Assembly: GCA_035373905.1 (NCBI GenBank)
Contig: DAOSOK010000009.1
Location: forward strand, 68,915 to 132,914
Length of the DNA stretch: 64,000 nt
Source: Candidatus Ozemobacteraceae bacterium
Lineage (GTDB): Bacteria > Muiribacteriota > Ozemobacteria > Ozemobacterales > Ozemobacteraceae
Direction of reading: 5' to 3'
In this document: piece after piece, positions 53,718-60,370 of the stretch
How the letters are laid out: every line of letters begins with the position of its first letter
How positions within the stretch are numbered: the first letter of the stretch is position 1
The notes under the pieces: model-generated
Database searches by the model: none
The model's input: only the letters and a program-made list of their open reading frames with translations
What the model was told of the DNA's origin: nothing
Program-made: the position numbers and the translations under genes

Positions 53718-53755
53718 CGCCCGCCGGGCTTATCATGCCGGCGGGCGCATTTTTT
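53718..53755 (+). terminator. Rho-independent terminator after the macroglobulin gene
   Basis: Stem CGCCCGCCGG / CCGGCGGGCG (53718-53727 and 53738-53747) with a ten-base loop, then CA and six T. Confidence 0.92.
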
Positions 53756-53771
53756 CCACGGGAGTCACGGC

Positions 53772-54881
53772 ATGAGCGAATCGACCATCACCGCCTGGGT
53801 GGTTCCTTCGGGGAATCTCACCTTCGCAACGCAGGCGAACCGGCGCAGTCTTTACATTTTACTAAGTATTATATCTCTTGCCCTTCTTCTTGCCGCGGCA
53901 GGCACGGGGGCGTTCGCGCAGAACACGCCGGCCGGCGGTCTCGCTTCCCCACCCCTCGATCTGCTTTCCATCCGGAAGGCGGCGGAGGAAATATCGGGAG
54001 ATCACCAGAAGGTCAAGGTCGGGTTCTACTTCAATTCGGCGGGCAAGATCGACTTCCAGACATCGAGCCTCCCGCTCGATTTCTATATGTGGATGATGTA
54101 TCGGGGCACGGAAGAGCCGAAGTTCGAGTTCATGAACTGCCGCATGACGACGATCGAGAAGCAGGAGGAGCACAAACCCTACGCGGGAACCGACGTGAAC
54201 TACATGGTGTTCAAGGTCTCCGGCCTGTTCGACCAGAACATCGATTACCGCAACTACCCGTTCGATTCGTTCACCCTTCGCGTGCTTCTCGAGGACGTCG
54301 AGCAGGAGTTCGAGCTTCGTGAGTATATTCCCGACGAGAAAGACTCGGCCCTCGACCCGGCGTTTCATCTGGTCGGCTGGGACATCCGCAATTTCCGCAT
54401 CGTGAGCGGCATGCACGAGTATGCCACGTCGTTCGGTCTTCAGAGCGAAAAGCGCGACAGATACTCGCAGATCGCGGCCGAGATCGACGTCTCGCGTCTC
54501 AACCCGATCATCTTCGCCAAGACCACCGCGCCGGCGATCATCTTCCTTCTCATCGCGTCGCTCGGCTCGCTGCTGCCGCTCGAACAGATTTCCCAGAAGA
54601 TCAGCCTGGCGGTCGCCGCCCTGTTCAGTTCGGTCGCGTATCACATCAATCTGTCGCAGGGCCTGCCGCCCCTCAGCTACCTCACGTTCATCGACCGGAT
54701 GATGATCGCGAATTACACGATCATCTTCCTCTGCCTGCTGTTCTCGGTCGGCACCCATCTCGCGAACAAAAATGAACTCCCACGCATCGAAACGCTTCTG
54801 ACGCTTGCATCGCGTTTTTTGATCCCCGTTCTCGTCATAGCGGACTTGTACATGCTTCTGTCGAACTGCAGGATGATCTGA
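53772..54881 (+). CDS. Pentameric ligand-gated ion channel homologue (Cys-loop receptor family)
   Basis: 369 residues with the Cys-loop-receptor plan. A signal helix lies at about 27-48. The extracellular beta domain (about 60-245) contains FDQNIDYRNYPFDSFTL, the prokaryotic Cys-loop position without cysteines, and later HLVGWDIRNFRI. M1 247-268 (FAKTTAPAIIFLLIASLGSL), M2 about 275-293, the M2-M3 loop GLPPLSYLTFIDRMM, M3 309-331 and M4 343-364 follow. GLIC/ELIC-type channels share these features. The ligand and ion selectivity are unknown. The gene follows a terminator, so it has its own expression. Confidence 0.82.
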   Translation: MSESTITAWVVPSGNLTFATQANRRSLYILLSIISLALLLAAAGTGAFAQNTPAGGLASPPLDLLSIRKAAEEISGDHQKVKVGFYFNSAGKIDFQTSSLPLDFYMWMMYRGTEEPKFEFMNCRMTTIEKQEEHKPYAGTDVNYMVFKVSGLFDQNIDYRNYPFDSFTLRVLLEDVEQEFELREYIPDEKDSALDPAFHLVGWDIRNFRIVSGMHEYATSFGLQSEKRDRYSQIAAEIDVSRLNPIIFAKTTAPAIIFLLIASLGSLLPLEQISQKISLAVAALFSSVAYHINLSQGLPPLSYLTFIDRMMIANYTIIFLCLLFSVGTHLANKNELPRIETLLTLASRFLIPVLVIADLYMLLSNCRMI

Positions 54882-54902
54882 ACGCCTTTCCCCTCGGTCG
54901 GC

Positions 54903-54926
54903 GCGGGCGTTTCACGATCCGCCCGG
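54903..54926. repeat. Intergenic palindromic repeat, family B (degenerate copy)
   Basis: GCGGGCGTTTCACGATCC then GCCCGG. The ends GGGC/GCCC and the CACGATCC core relate it to copies at 31749 and 34876. Confidence 0.45.
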
Positions 54927-54934
54927 AATGCGCC

Positions 54935-54956
54935 TTGAGACCAATTTGCGTCTCAA
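54935..54956. promoter_or_regulatory. Inverted-repeat operator candidate upstream of the DUF362 gene
   Basis: Perfect 7-bp inverted repeat TTGAGAC-N8-GTCTCAA, overlapping the -35 region of the following promoter. A third half-site TTGAGACC lies downstream at 54981-54988. The arrangement resembles a dimeric repressor site plus a secondary half-site. Confidence 0.5.
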
Positions 54957-54975
54957 CCTGCTGAGCGGATACACT
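54946..54975 (+). promoter_or_regulatory. Promoter of the DUF362 gene
   Basis: TTGCGT (54946-54951), 18-base spacer, TACACT (54970-54975). The start site near 54982 falls on the third TTGAGACC half-site. AGGAGG at 54993-54998 serves the ATG at 55008. Confidence 0.5.
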
Positions 54976-55007
54976 ATGCGTTGAGACCCAACAGGAGGAT
55001 GAACACG

Positions 55008-55922
55008 ATGAAGAGGCGCGATTTCCTGAAAATGGCGGCCGGTGCCGCGGCCGCCGTTGCTCTCGGCCCGATGATTTCCGGGGGGACCTCCCTGTTCGCC
55101 GCCGACGACGCGGCGCTTCCGCCATCGGTCTGGGTCGAAGGCGGGGAACCGGAGGCCATGTTGAAGGCCGCGCTGGATGCGTACGGCGGCATGGGCCGCT
55201 TCGTCAGCCCGGGCGACGTCGTCGTGGTGAAGCCGAACATCGGCTGGGACCGCGCTCCCGAACTCGCCGGCAACACCAATCCCGACCTCGTGGCCGGCGT
55301 TGTGAAGGCCTGCCTCGAAGCCGGCGCGAAGAAGGTGAAGGTGTTCGACCGCACCTGCGCCAACCCTCTGCGATGCTACGCCAGCAGCCTCATCGAGGAA
55401 AAGGCGGCCGATGCGGGCGCCGAAGTCGCGCACATCGACGATGCCGGTTTCGTCGAGCATCCCCTGCCGAACGGGAAGGTCCTGAAAAAATGGCCCCTGT
55501 ATCGCGAGTTTCTCGAAGCGAACAAGGTCATCAACGTCCCGATCGCCAAGCATCACGGCATGGCGACCGTCACCCTCGGCCTCAAGAACCTGATGGGCAT
55601 CATGGGCAGCTCTCGCGGCAACCTGCACGAGAATTTCCAGCAGAAGATCGTCGATATAACGACGCATATTCTTCCGACCCTGACGATCATCGACGCCTAC
55701 CGCATCCTCATGGCCCATGGCCCGTCCGGCGGCAACCCCGCCGATGTGAAAATGGCGAAAGCTCTGATCATGAGCCCCTGCACGGTGACGGCCGACGTCA
55801 CGGCGCTGCCCCTCTTCGGCCATGAGCTCGATACCATCCCTTACCTCAAGGAAGCCGTCGCACGCGGCCTCGCTAAAACCGACATCGCCGCCCTCCAGCC
55901 GAAGAAGATCGTTCTTCAGTGA
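55008..55922 (+). CDS. Tat-exported DUF362 domain protein
   Basis: 304 residues. The ATG at 55008 is preferred over one at 54999 because AGGAGG lies nine bases before it. The N-terminus is a twin-arginine signal, KRRDFLKMAAGAAAAVALGP. The mature part is a DUF362 domain (VVVKPNIGWDRAPELAGNTN, then INVPIAKHHGMATVTLGLKN and LMGIMG). The ferredoxin module fused in some relatives is absent. Tat export suggests a folded cofactor or metal. Function unknown. Confidence 0.88.
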   Translation: MKRRDFLKMAAGAAAAVALGPMISGGTSLFAADDAALPPSVWVEGGEPEAMLKAALDAYGGMGRFVSPGDVVVVKPNIGWDRAPELAGNTNPDLVAGVVKACLEAGAKKVKVFDRTCANPLRCYASSLIEEKAADAGAEVAHIDDAGFVEHPLPNGKVLKKWPLYREFLEANKVINVPIAKHHGMATVTLGLKNLMGIMGSSRGNLHENFQQKIVDITTHILPTLTIIDAYRILMAHGPSGGNPADVKMAKALIMSPCTVTADVTALPLFGHELDTIPYLKEAVARGLAKTDIAALQPKKIVLQ

Positions 55923-55944
55923 TCCCCCGTTCCGGCGCGCATTC

Positions 55945-55974
55945 TTGACATCCCCGAATGCGGCATGATATGAA
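55945..55974 (+). promoter_or_regulatory. Promoter of the pyrimidine operon
   Basis: Consensus TTGACA (55945-55950), 18-base spacer, TATGAA (55969-55974). Transcription from about 55981 gives a leader of about 260 bases before pyrC. Confidence 0.75.
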
Positions 55975-56057
55975 GCGTTCACCTTGAAGAGAGGCCGGAA
56001 CGATCGCTACATGAAGGGATTCTTCATCGAAGTCGGCAACCCGTCGGGGGGCAGGTC

Positions 56058-56124
56058 ATGAGACGATACGCCTGCCCGCGATCGATACCTCTTCCGTATC
56101 GTCGTCACAAGGCAGGCGTCTCAT
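56058..56124 (+). promoter_or_regulatory. Structured RNA leader of the pyr operon
   Basis: Nested perfect helices: ATGAGACG / CGTCTCAT (56058-56065 with 56117-56124), GCCTGCC / GGCAGGC (56070-56076 with 56111-56117), and CGATAC / GTATCG (56083-56088 with 56096-56101) with a CTCTTCC loop. The four-base bulge ATAC is on the 5' side. Folding the helix would bury the start codon of the leader frame. It does not obviously match a known riboswitch. Confidence 0.5.
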
Positions 56125-56246
56125 CCGCTGCGCGAGACCTCTCGTGCTCTCCTCTGATCCTGGCATACATCCCCGGTGAACGGTCCGGTTCACCGGGGAT
56201 GTTTCTTCATGCGGCCTTTCGCATTGGGGAAGCGCGCGAATGCTGA
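56058..56246 (+). CDS. Candidate pyrL-like leader peptide overlapping pyrC
   Basis: 62-codon frame beginning MRRYACPRSIPLPYRRHK, with a G-rich GGGGGGCAGG ribosome site just upstream. It runs through the terminator hairpin at 56168-56201 and stops at 56246, seven bases inside pyrC. A leader cistron that spans the attenuator and ends at the first structural gene is the layout of E. coli pyrL-pyrBI. Coding status is not proven; the composition alone does not decide it. Confidence 0.45.
   Translation: MRRYACPRSIPLPYRRHKAGVSSAARDLSCSPLILAYIPGERSGSPGMFLHAAFRIGEAREC
56168..56205 (+). terminator. Terminator-like attenuator hairpin before pyrC
   Basis: Perfect 14-bp stem CATCCCCGGTGAAC / GTTCACCGGGGATG (56168-56181 and 56188-56201), loop GGTCCG, then TTTCTT. 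It lies 38 bases before the pyrC ATG, inside the leader frame. A pyrimidine-rich stretch (ACCTCTCGTGCTCTCCTCTG) precedes it by about 10-35 bases. Confidence 0.75.
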
Positions 56247-57535
56247 TCCGAAACGCCCGCTGGCTCGACAACAACGGGAATGTCCGTTCCGGCTCGATCC
56301 GGATCGAGGGCCAGGCGGTTCATTCGCTGGGAGTCGAGACGCCGGATGACGATGCCGGCAGTGAGATCTTCGACGCCGCCGGCCTTCTCGCACTTCCCGG
56401 GCTGATCGACGCGCACACGCATTTCCGCGAACCGGGCGGCTGCCCCAAGGAGGGTATCGCCAACGGAAGCCGCGCCGCCCTCGCCGGGGGCGTGACCACC
56501 GTTCTCGACATGCCCAACAATCGACCGACCTGCTCGACCCCAGCGCGGCTCGAAGCGAAGAAATCCCTGTTCCGTCGCAAGTGTCGGACGAACTGGGGCC
56601 TCCACATCCTCGCCTCGACCACCGCGCCGGTCCCCGAGGCGATCGCCTCGGCGAAGGTGTTCATGTCGCCGTCGGGGCAGGCGCGCGCCGTCGTCTCCGT
56701 GGATGAGCTGGCCACGATCTTCGTCAGATATCCCCGGGTGACGATCCACGCGGAAGACGCCTCGGAGTTTCCGCAGGGCACGAACCTGCGCCACCATCTC
56801 GCGAGGCCACGCTCCGCTATAGTCAATGCTTTACGAAAGATTGAGACAGCCTACGAAAAACTCGACGCTCGGCAGAGGCCGCGCCTGGCGCTCTGCCACA
56901 TCTCGACGCGCGAAGAGGTGGAATGGCTGAGAACCGTGAAGCGCCGAGGCTGGGACGTGTGGGGCGAAACCTGCCCTCACTACCTGTTCTTCACGCAAAC
57001 CGACCAGCAGCGAGCCGGCCCGGTGCTGCAGGCGAACCCGCCGCTTCGCGGCACGGAGGACCGCGCCGCCCTTCTGGAAGCTCTTGCCGATGGCACGATT
57101 GACTACATCTCGACCGACCATGCCCCGCACCTGCCGGGCGAGAAAGCATCCGTCAGGCCGCCCTCCGGCATTGCCTCGATCGAGTGGTTCCTGCCGCTGC
57201 TCGCGTCCCTCGCGGACCGCGGTTCGATCTCCTGGAAGCGCCTGCTTCAGATCGCCTGCGAAAATCCCACCCGCTGTTTCGATATCCCGCTCCGGAACGG
57301 CATCAAGCCGGGGAATATCGCCGACATCGTCTTCATCTCGCCGGCCGGCGCCTATCTTCCCGATCGGAAGATCGTCACCCGGGCGCAGGTCAATCCGTAT
57401 GCGGGCTTCACGTTCACCCGCCGCGTCGAGGCGGTGCTGGTGAACGGAGCCTGGGCATACAGCCGCAGAATATATATCAATAACTCTTCTATTTCACGGG
57501 AGGCATATGAACAGTTTCAAACGGGTCATCGTTGA
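56240..57535 (+). CDS. pyrC: Dihydroorotase
   Basis: 431 residues, class I dihydroorotase. Metal ligands are in GLIDAHTHFREPG; DMPNNRPTC follows. SAKVFMSPSG carries the position of the carbamylated Lys in this class. IHAED, CHIST and STDHAPH complete the metal site and catalytic Asp. A GGGGAAG site precedes the ATG. It cyclises carbamoyl-aspartate. The last 29 bases overlap pyrE. Confidence 0.95.
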   Translation: MLIRNARWLDNNGNVRSGSIRIEGQAVHSLGVETPDDDAGSEIFDAAGLLALPGLIDAHTHFREPGGCPKEGIANGSRAALAGGVTTVLDMPNNRPTCSTPARLEAKKSLFRRKCRTNWGLHILASTTAPVPEAIASAKVFMSPSGQARAVVSVDELATIFVRYPRVTIHAEDASEFPQGTNLRHHLARPRSAIVNALRKIETAYEKLDARQRPRLALCHISTREEVEWLRTVKRRGWDVWGETCPHYLFFTQTDQQRAGPVLQANPPLRGTEDRAALLEALADGTIDYISTDHAPHLPGEKASVRPPSGIASIEWFLPLLASLADRGSISWKRLLQIACENPTRCFDIPLRNGIKPGNIADIVFISPAGAYLPDRKIVTRAQVNPYAGFTFTRRVEAVLVNGAWAYSRRIYINNSSISREAYEQFQTGHR

Positions 57536-58115
57536 GTTCCTGATCGAATGCGGCGCCTTGACGTTCGGCGAGTTCAGGCTGAAGTCCGGCAGGATGTCCC
57601 CGTTCTTCATCAACATCGGCTGTGTCAGTTCGGGCAAGCGTCTCGATTTCCTCGGCGATGCCCTGGCACAGGCCATCAACGCGGAGTTTCCCGACGTCAG
57701 CCTCCTGTTCGGACCGGCCTACAAGGGCATCTCGCTCGCCACGGCCGTTGCCGGGGCCTACTGGCGGCGCTACGGGAAAGACCTCGCCGTCTGCTTCGAC
57801 CGCAAGGAGGCCAAAGACCACGGCGAAGGCGGCAACCTGATCGGGACGATTCCCTCGCCCGCCGACAAGATCGTCATCATCGACGACGTGCTGAGCGACG
57901 GGGCGACAAAAGTCATTGCTATACAATCGATCGAACGAGCATTCAAGGTGAAACCCCTCGGCGTGGCGATCGCGGTCAACCGCGCCCCGAAGTCGTCTTC
58001 GGTTCCGTTCAAAGCCGTATCCCTGATCGACCTCGGCGATGTCCGCGAGTATCTCACCGAAACCGGCGACGCCCGCGCTGGCGTCGTACAAACATTCTGG
58101 GAGACCGCATCATGA
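57507..58115 (+). CDS. pyrE: Orotate phosphoribosyltransferase
   Basis: 202 residues. It has FRLKSGRMSPFFINIG near the N-terminus, FGPAYKGISLATAVA, CFDRKEAKDHGEGGNLIG and the PRPP motif VIIDDVLSDGATK. It begins inside pyrC with GGGAGG seven bases upstream and ends with an ATGA overlap with pyrF. It converts orotate and PRPP to OMP. Confidence 0.95.
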   Translation: MNSFKRVIVEFLIECGALTFGEFRLKSGRMSPFFINIGCVSSGKRLDFLGDALAQAINAEFPDVSLLFGPAYKGISLATAVAGAYWRRYGKDLAVCFDRKEAKDHGEGGNLIGTIPSPADKIVIIDDVLSDGATKVIAIQSIERAFKVKPLGVAIAVNRAPKSSSVPFKAVSLIDLGDVREYLTETGDARAGVVQTFWETAS

Positions 58116-58807
58116 AAAAAATCTTTCGCGTCATTCCTTCCCTCGACTGTACCGATCTGACGCGGGCGGTCAACCTCGTCGAGCAGGTCGCCGCCTCCGA
58201 CATGGTGTACGGCTACAAGATCGGGTTTGCCCTCGGCCTCGCCTGCGGCATTCCCGAAACGGTCAAAGCGATCCGGTCCGTCTCCGACAAGCCGATCATC
58301 TACGATCACCAGAAGGGCGGCACCGACATTCCCGACACCGCGCCCCTCTTCGCCGACGTCATGAGCACGGGCGGCGTCGATGAGGCGATTCTCTTCCCGC
58401 TGACGGGCCCTGAAACGATGAAAGCCTGGATCGCGGCCCTGAAGGAGCGGTCGATCAAGGTCATCGTCGGAAGCGTCATGACCCACAAGGCCTACCTCAT
58501 GTCGGAAGGCGGGTTCATTCCCGATACGGCCGTGAAAACGATCTTTGAGACTGCCAGGAATGAGGGAGTAAACGCGTTCGTCGTTCCCCTGACCAAGCCC
58601 GAGAAAACGGAAGAACTCATCTCCCAATGCACGTTCGGCCCGGACACCGAGTTCTACTCCCCCGGTCTCGGGCATCAGCAAGGCGACGCGGCCAGGTTCG
58701 GCTTCATCAAACGCCACTATCTCATCGTCGGCCGCAGGCTGTTGAACGCACCGGATCCGCTGAACTGGATCCAGTCTCTCGAAAAGGATTTGTCTGCATA
58801 TATATGA
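58112..58807 (+). CDS. pyrF: Orotidine-5'-phosphate decarboxylase, DHQK-type
   Basis: 231 residues. The N-terminus reads IPSLDCTD and GYKIGFALGLA. The catalytic Asp-Lys-Asp array is in IIYDHQKGGTDIPDTA, a variant of the common DxKxxDIP motif. The phosphate loop is SPGLGHQQGDAARFG, unlike the usual TPGI-R. It is therefore a divergent branch of the family, possibly shared with archaeal-type enzymes. The ATGA overlaps both pyrE and pyrB. Confidence 0.88.
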   Translation: MKKIFRVIPSLDCTDLTRAVNLVEQVAASDMVYGYKIGFALGLACGIPETVKAIRSVSDKPIIYDHQKGGTDIPDTAPLFADVMSTGGVDEAILFPLTGPETMKAWIAALKERSIKVIVGSVMTHKAYLMSEGGFIPDTAVKTIFETARNEGVNAFVVPLTKPEKTEELISQCTFGPDTEFYSPGLGHQQGDAARFGFIKRHYLIVGRRLLNAPDPLNWIQSLEKDLSAYI

Positions 58808-59727
58808 AGAAAGATTTGATCTCGATCGAAGATTTGAACAAACAGAAGCTCGTCCAGTATCTGAACCTGGCCGAAAAGATGGAACGTCTGCCCGACGCGG
58901 AAAAGCGGACCATGCTGGCGGGAAAGATTCTTGCCGTCCTGTTCTTCGAGCCGAGCACCCGGACCCGCCTGAGCTTCGAGGCGGCCATGCAGCGGCTGGG
59001 CGGTTCGGTCATCGGGTTTTCCGAATCGGGTGGTTCGTCGGTCAGCAAAGGGGAAACGATCAAGGATACGATCTGCACCGTCGAGAACTACGCGGATGCG
59101 ATCGTCATCCGCCACCACAAGGAAGGAACGGCCCGCCTGGCTGCCGAATCGTGCAGGGTTCCGGTCATCAATGCCGGCGACGGCGCGAACCAGCATCCGA
59201 CCCAGACGCTGCTGGACCTCTACACGATCCAGAAGATCCGCGGAAAGTTCGATGGCCTGCGAATCGCAATGGCGGGAGATCTGAAATACTCTCGAACCAT
59301 CCATTCCCTCATCCAGGCACTCGCCAAGTTCGACAACGTCCACGTCCACCTCGTATCGCCGGAAAGCCTGAAGCTTCCCGAGCACATCAAGCGGAGTATC
59401 GAGGGCAAAGCCATCACCTGGCACGAGGACGGGAACATCGTCGAATCCGTCACATCCTGCGACATTCTCTACATGACCCGCATTCAGCGTGAGCGTTTTC
59501 CCGACGCGCTCGAATACGAAAAAGTCAAAGACTCGTTCTGCGTCGACCGGAATCTGCTGAAGAACGCGCAACCGCATCTCAAGGTCCTGCATCCGCTTCC
59601 CCGCGTGAACGAGATCCACCCGGACGTCGATTCCACGCCCTTCGCAGGCTATTTCGAGCAGGTGAAGAACGGCCTCATCATGCGCCAGGCGATTCTGTTC
59701 CACCTGATTGGAGGCTTGAACACATGA
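58804..59727 (+). CDS. pyrB: Aspartate carbamoyltransferase catalytic chain
   Basis: 307 residues, class B length. Carbamoyl-phosphate loop FFEPSTRTRLSFEAAM, then GGSSVSKGETIKDT, RHHKEGTARLAAE, the HPTQ motif in GDGANQHPTQTLLDL and the C-terminal LHPLPRVNEI. Start ATG overlaps the pyrF stop. It is followed by pyrI, indicating a dodecameric, allosterically controlled enzyme. Confidence 0.96.
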   Translation: MKKDLISIEDLNKQKLVQYLNLAEKMERLPDAEKRTMLAGKILAVLFFEPSTRTRLSFEAAMQRLGGSVIGFSESGGSSVSKGETIKDTICTVENYADAIVIRHHKEGTARLAAESCRVPVINAGDGANQHPTQTLLDLYTIQKIRGKFDGLRIAMAGDLKYSRTIHSLIQALAKFDNVHVHLVSPESLKLPEHIKRSIEGKAITWHEDGNIVESVTSCDILYMTRIQRERFPDALEYEKVKDSFCVDRNLLKNAQPHLKVLHPLPRVNEIHPDVDSTPFAGYFEQVKNGLIMRQAILFHLIGGLNT

Positions 59728-60212
59728 CCAGCGCCAACGTGCTTCTCATCCCGAAGATCGAGAACGGCATCGTCATCGACCATATTCCCGCAGGCCTGGG
59801 CAGCGAAATCCTGCACATTCTTTCCTACCACCCTGAACTCGCCGGAACGCCCATCACCTTCGGACTCAATTATCAGAGCAGGCGCCTCGGAAAGAAGGAC
59901 CTGATCAAGCTCCAGATCACCGAGCTTCCGCCGAGATTTCTGAGTCACCTGTCCATCATCGCCCCGGGCGTGACCGTCAAGCGCATCAAGGATTTCAAGG
60001 TCGACCGCAAGATCATCCTCGATCCGCCTGAAATCATCGAAGGCATCCTGAAGTGCCCCAACCCGAACTGCGTCACCAACTTCGAGTGCCACGTCCGAAC
60101 CAGCTTCCACTGTCTGGAAACGTCCCCCCTCAGGTTCCGCTGCAACTTCTGCGAACGCCTCTTCGCCGTCGACGAACTCGAACCAACCCTCCAACCCCGC
60201 GAACCCGCCTGA
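59724..60212 (+). CDS. pyrI: Aspartate carbamoyltransferase regulatory chain
   Basis: 162 residues. The N-terminal nucleotide-binding domain has IENGIVIDHIPAG and ITFGLNYQSRRLGKKDLIKL. The C-terminal zinc domain uses four cysteines (CPNPNC, then CNFC). It confers CTP/ATP control on PyrB. The start overlaps pyrB by four bases. The family is commonest in enterobacteria and archaea. Confidence 0.95.
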   Translation: MTSANVLLIPKIENGIVIDHIPAGLGSEILHILSYHPELAGTPITFGLNYQSRRLGKKDLIKLQITELPPRFLSHLSIIAPGVTVKRIKDFKVDRKIILDPPEIIEGILKCPNPNCVTNFECHVRTSFHCLETSPLRFRCNFCERLFAVDELEPTLQPREPA

Positions 60213-60224
60213 CACCGGTGCCTC

Positions 60225-60253
60225 GTAGGGGCGGGTTTGAAACCCGCCCCTAC
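60225..60253. repeat. Perfect 29-base intergenic palindrome
   Basis: GTAGGGGCGGGTTT-G-AAACCCGCCCCTAC, a perfect inverted repeat 12 bases after the pyrI stop. It resembles family B elements in its GGGCGG/CCGCCC ends. From memory, very similar GTAGGGGCGGGTTT palindromes occur between genes in many unrelated environmental bacteria. It may also act as a stem between pyrI and pyrD. An AT-rich stretch (60282-60330) follows before pyrD. Confidence 0.75.
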
Positions 60254-60370
60254 AACCAACCTGACAAGGATCAATGCGCAATATATATAACTATATAATA
60301 TTTTGCTTATATATTATACGTATTTCAGCTACTGGTCATTCACATTCAAAATGAACAATGAGGATCAGGA

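Noticed and set aside
60282..60330. AT-rich TATATA tract before pyrD as an origin or A+T-rich unwinding element
   Set aside because: No DnaA-box cluster or replication gene nearby; more likely a promoter region.
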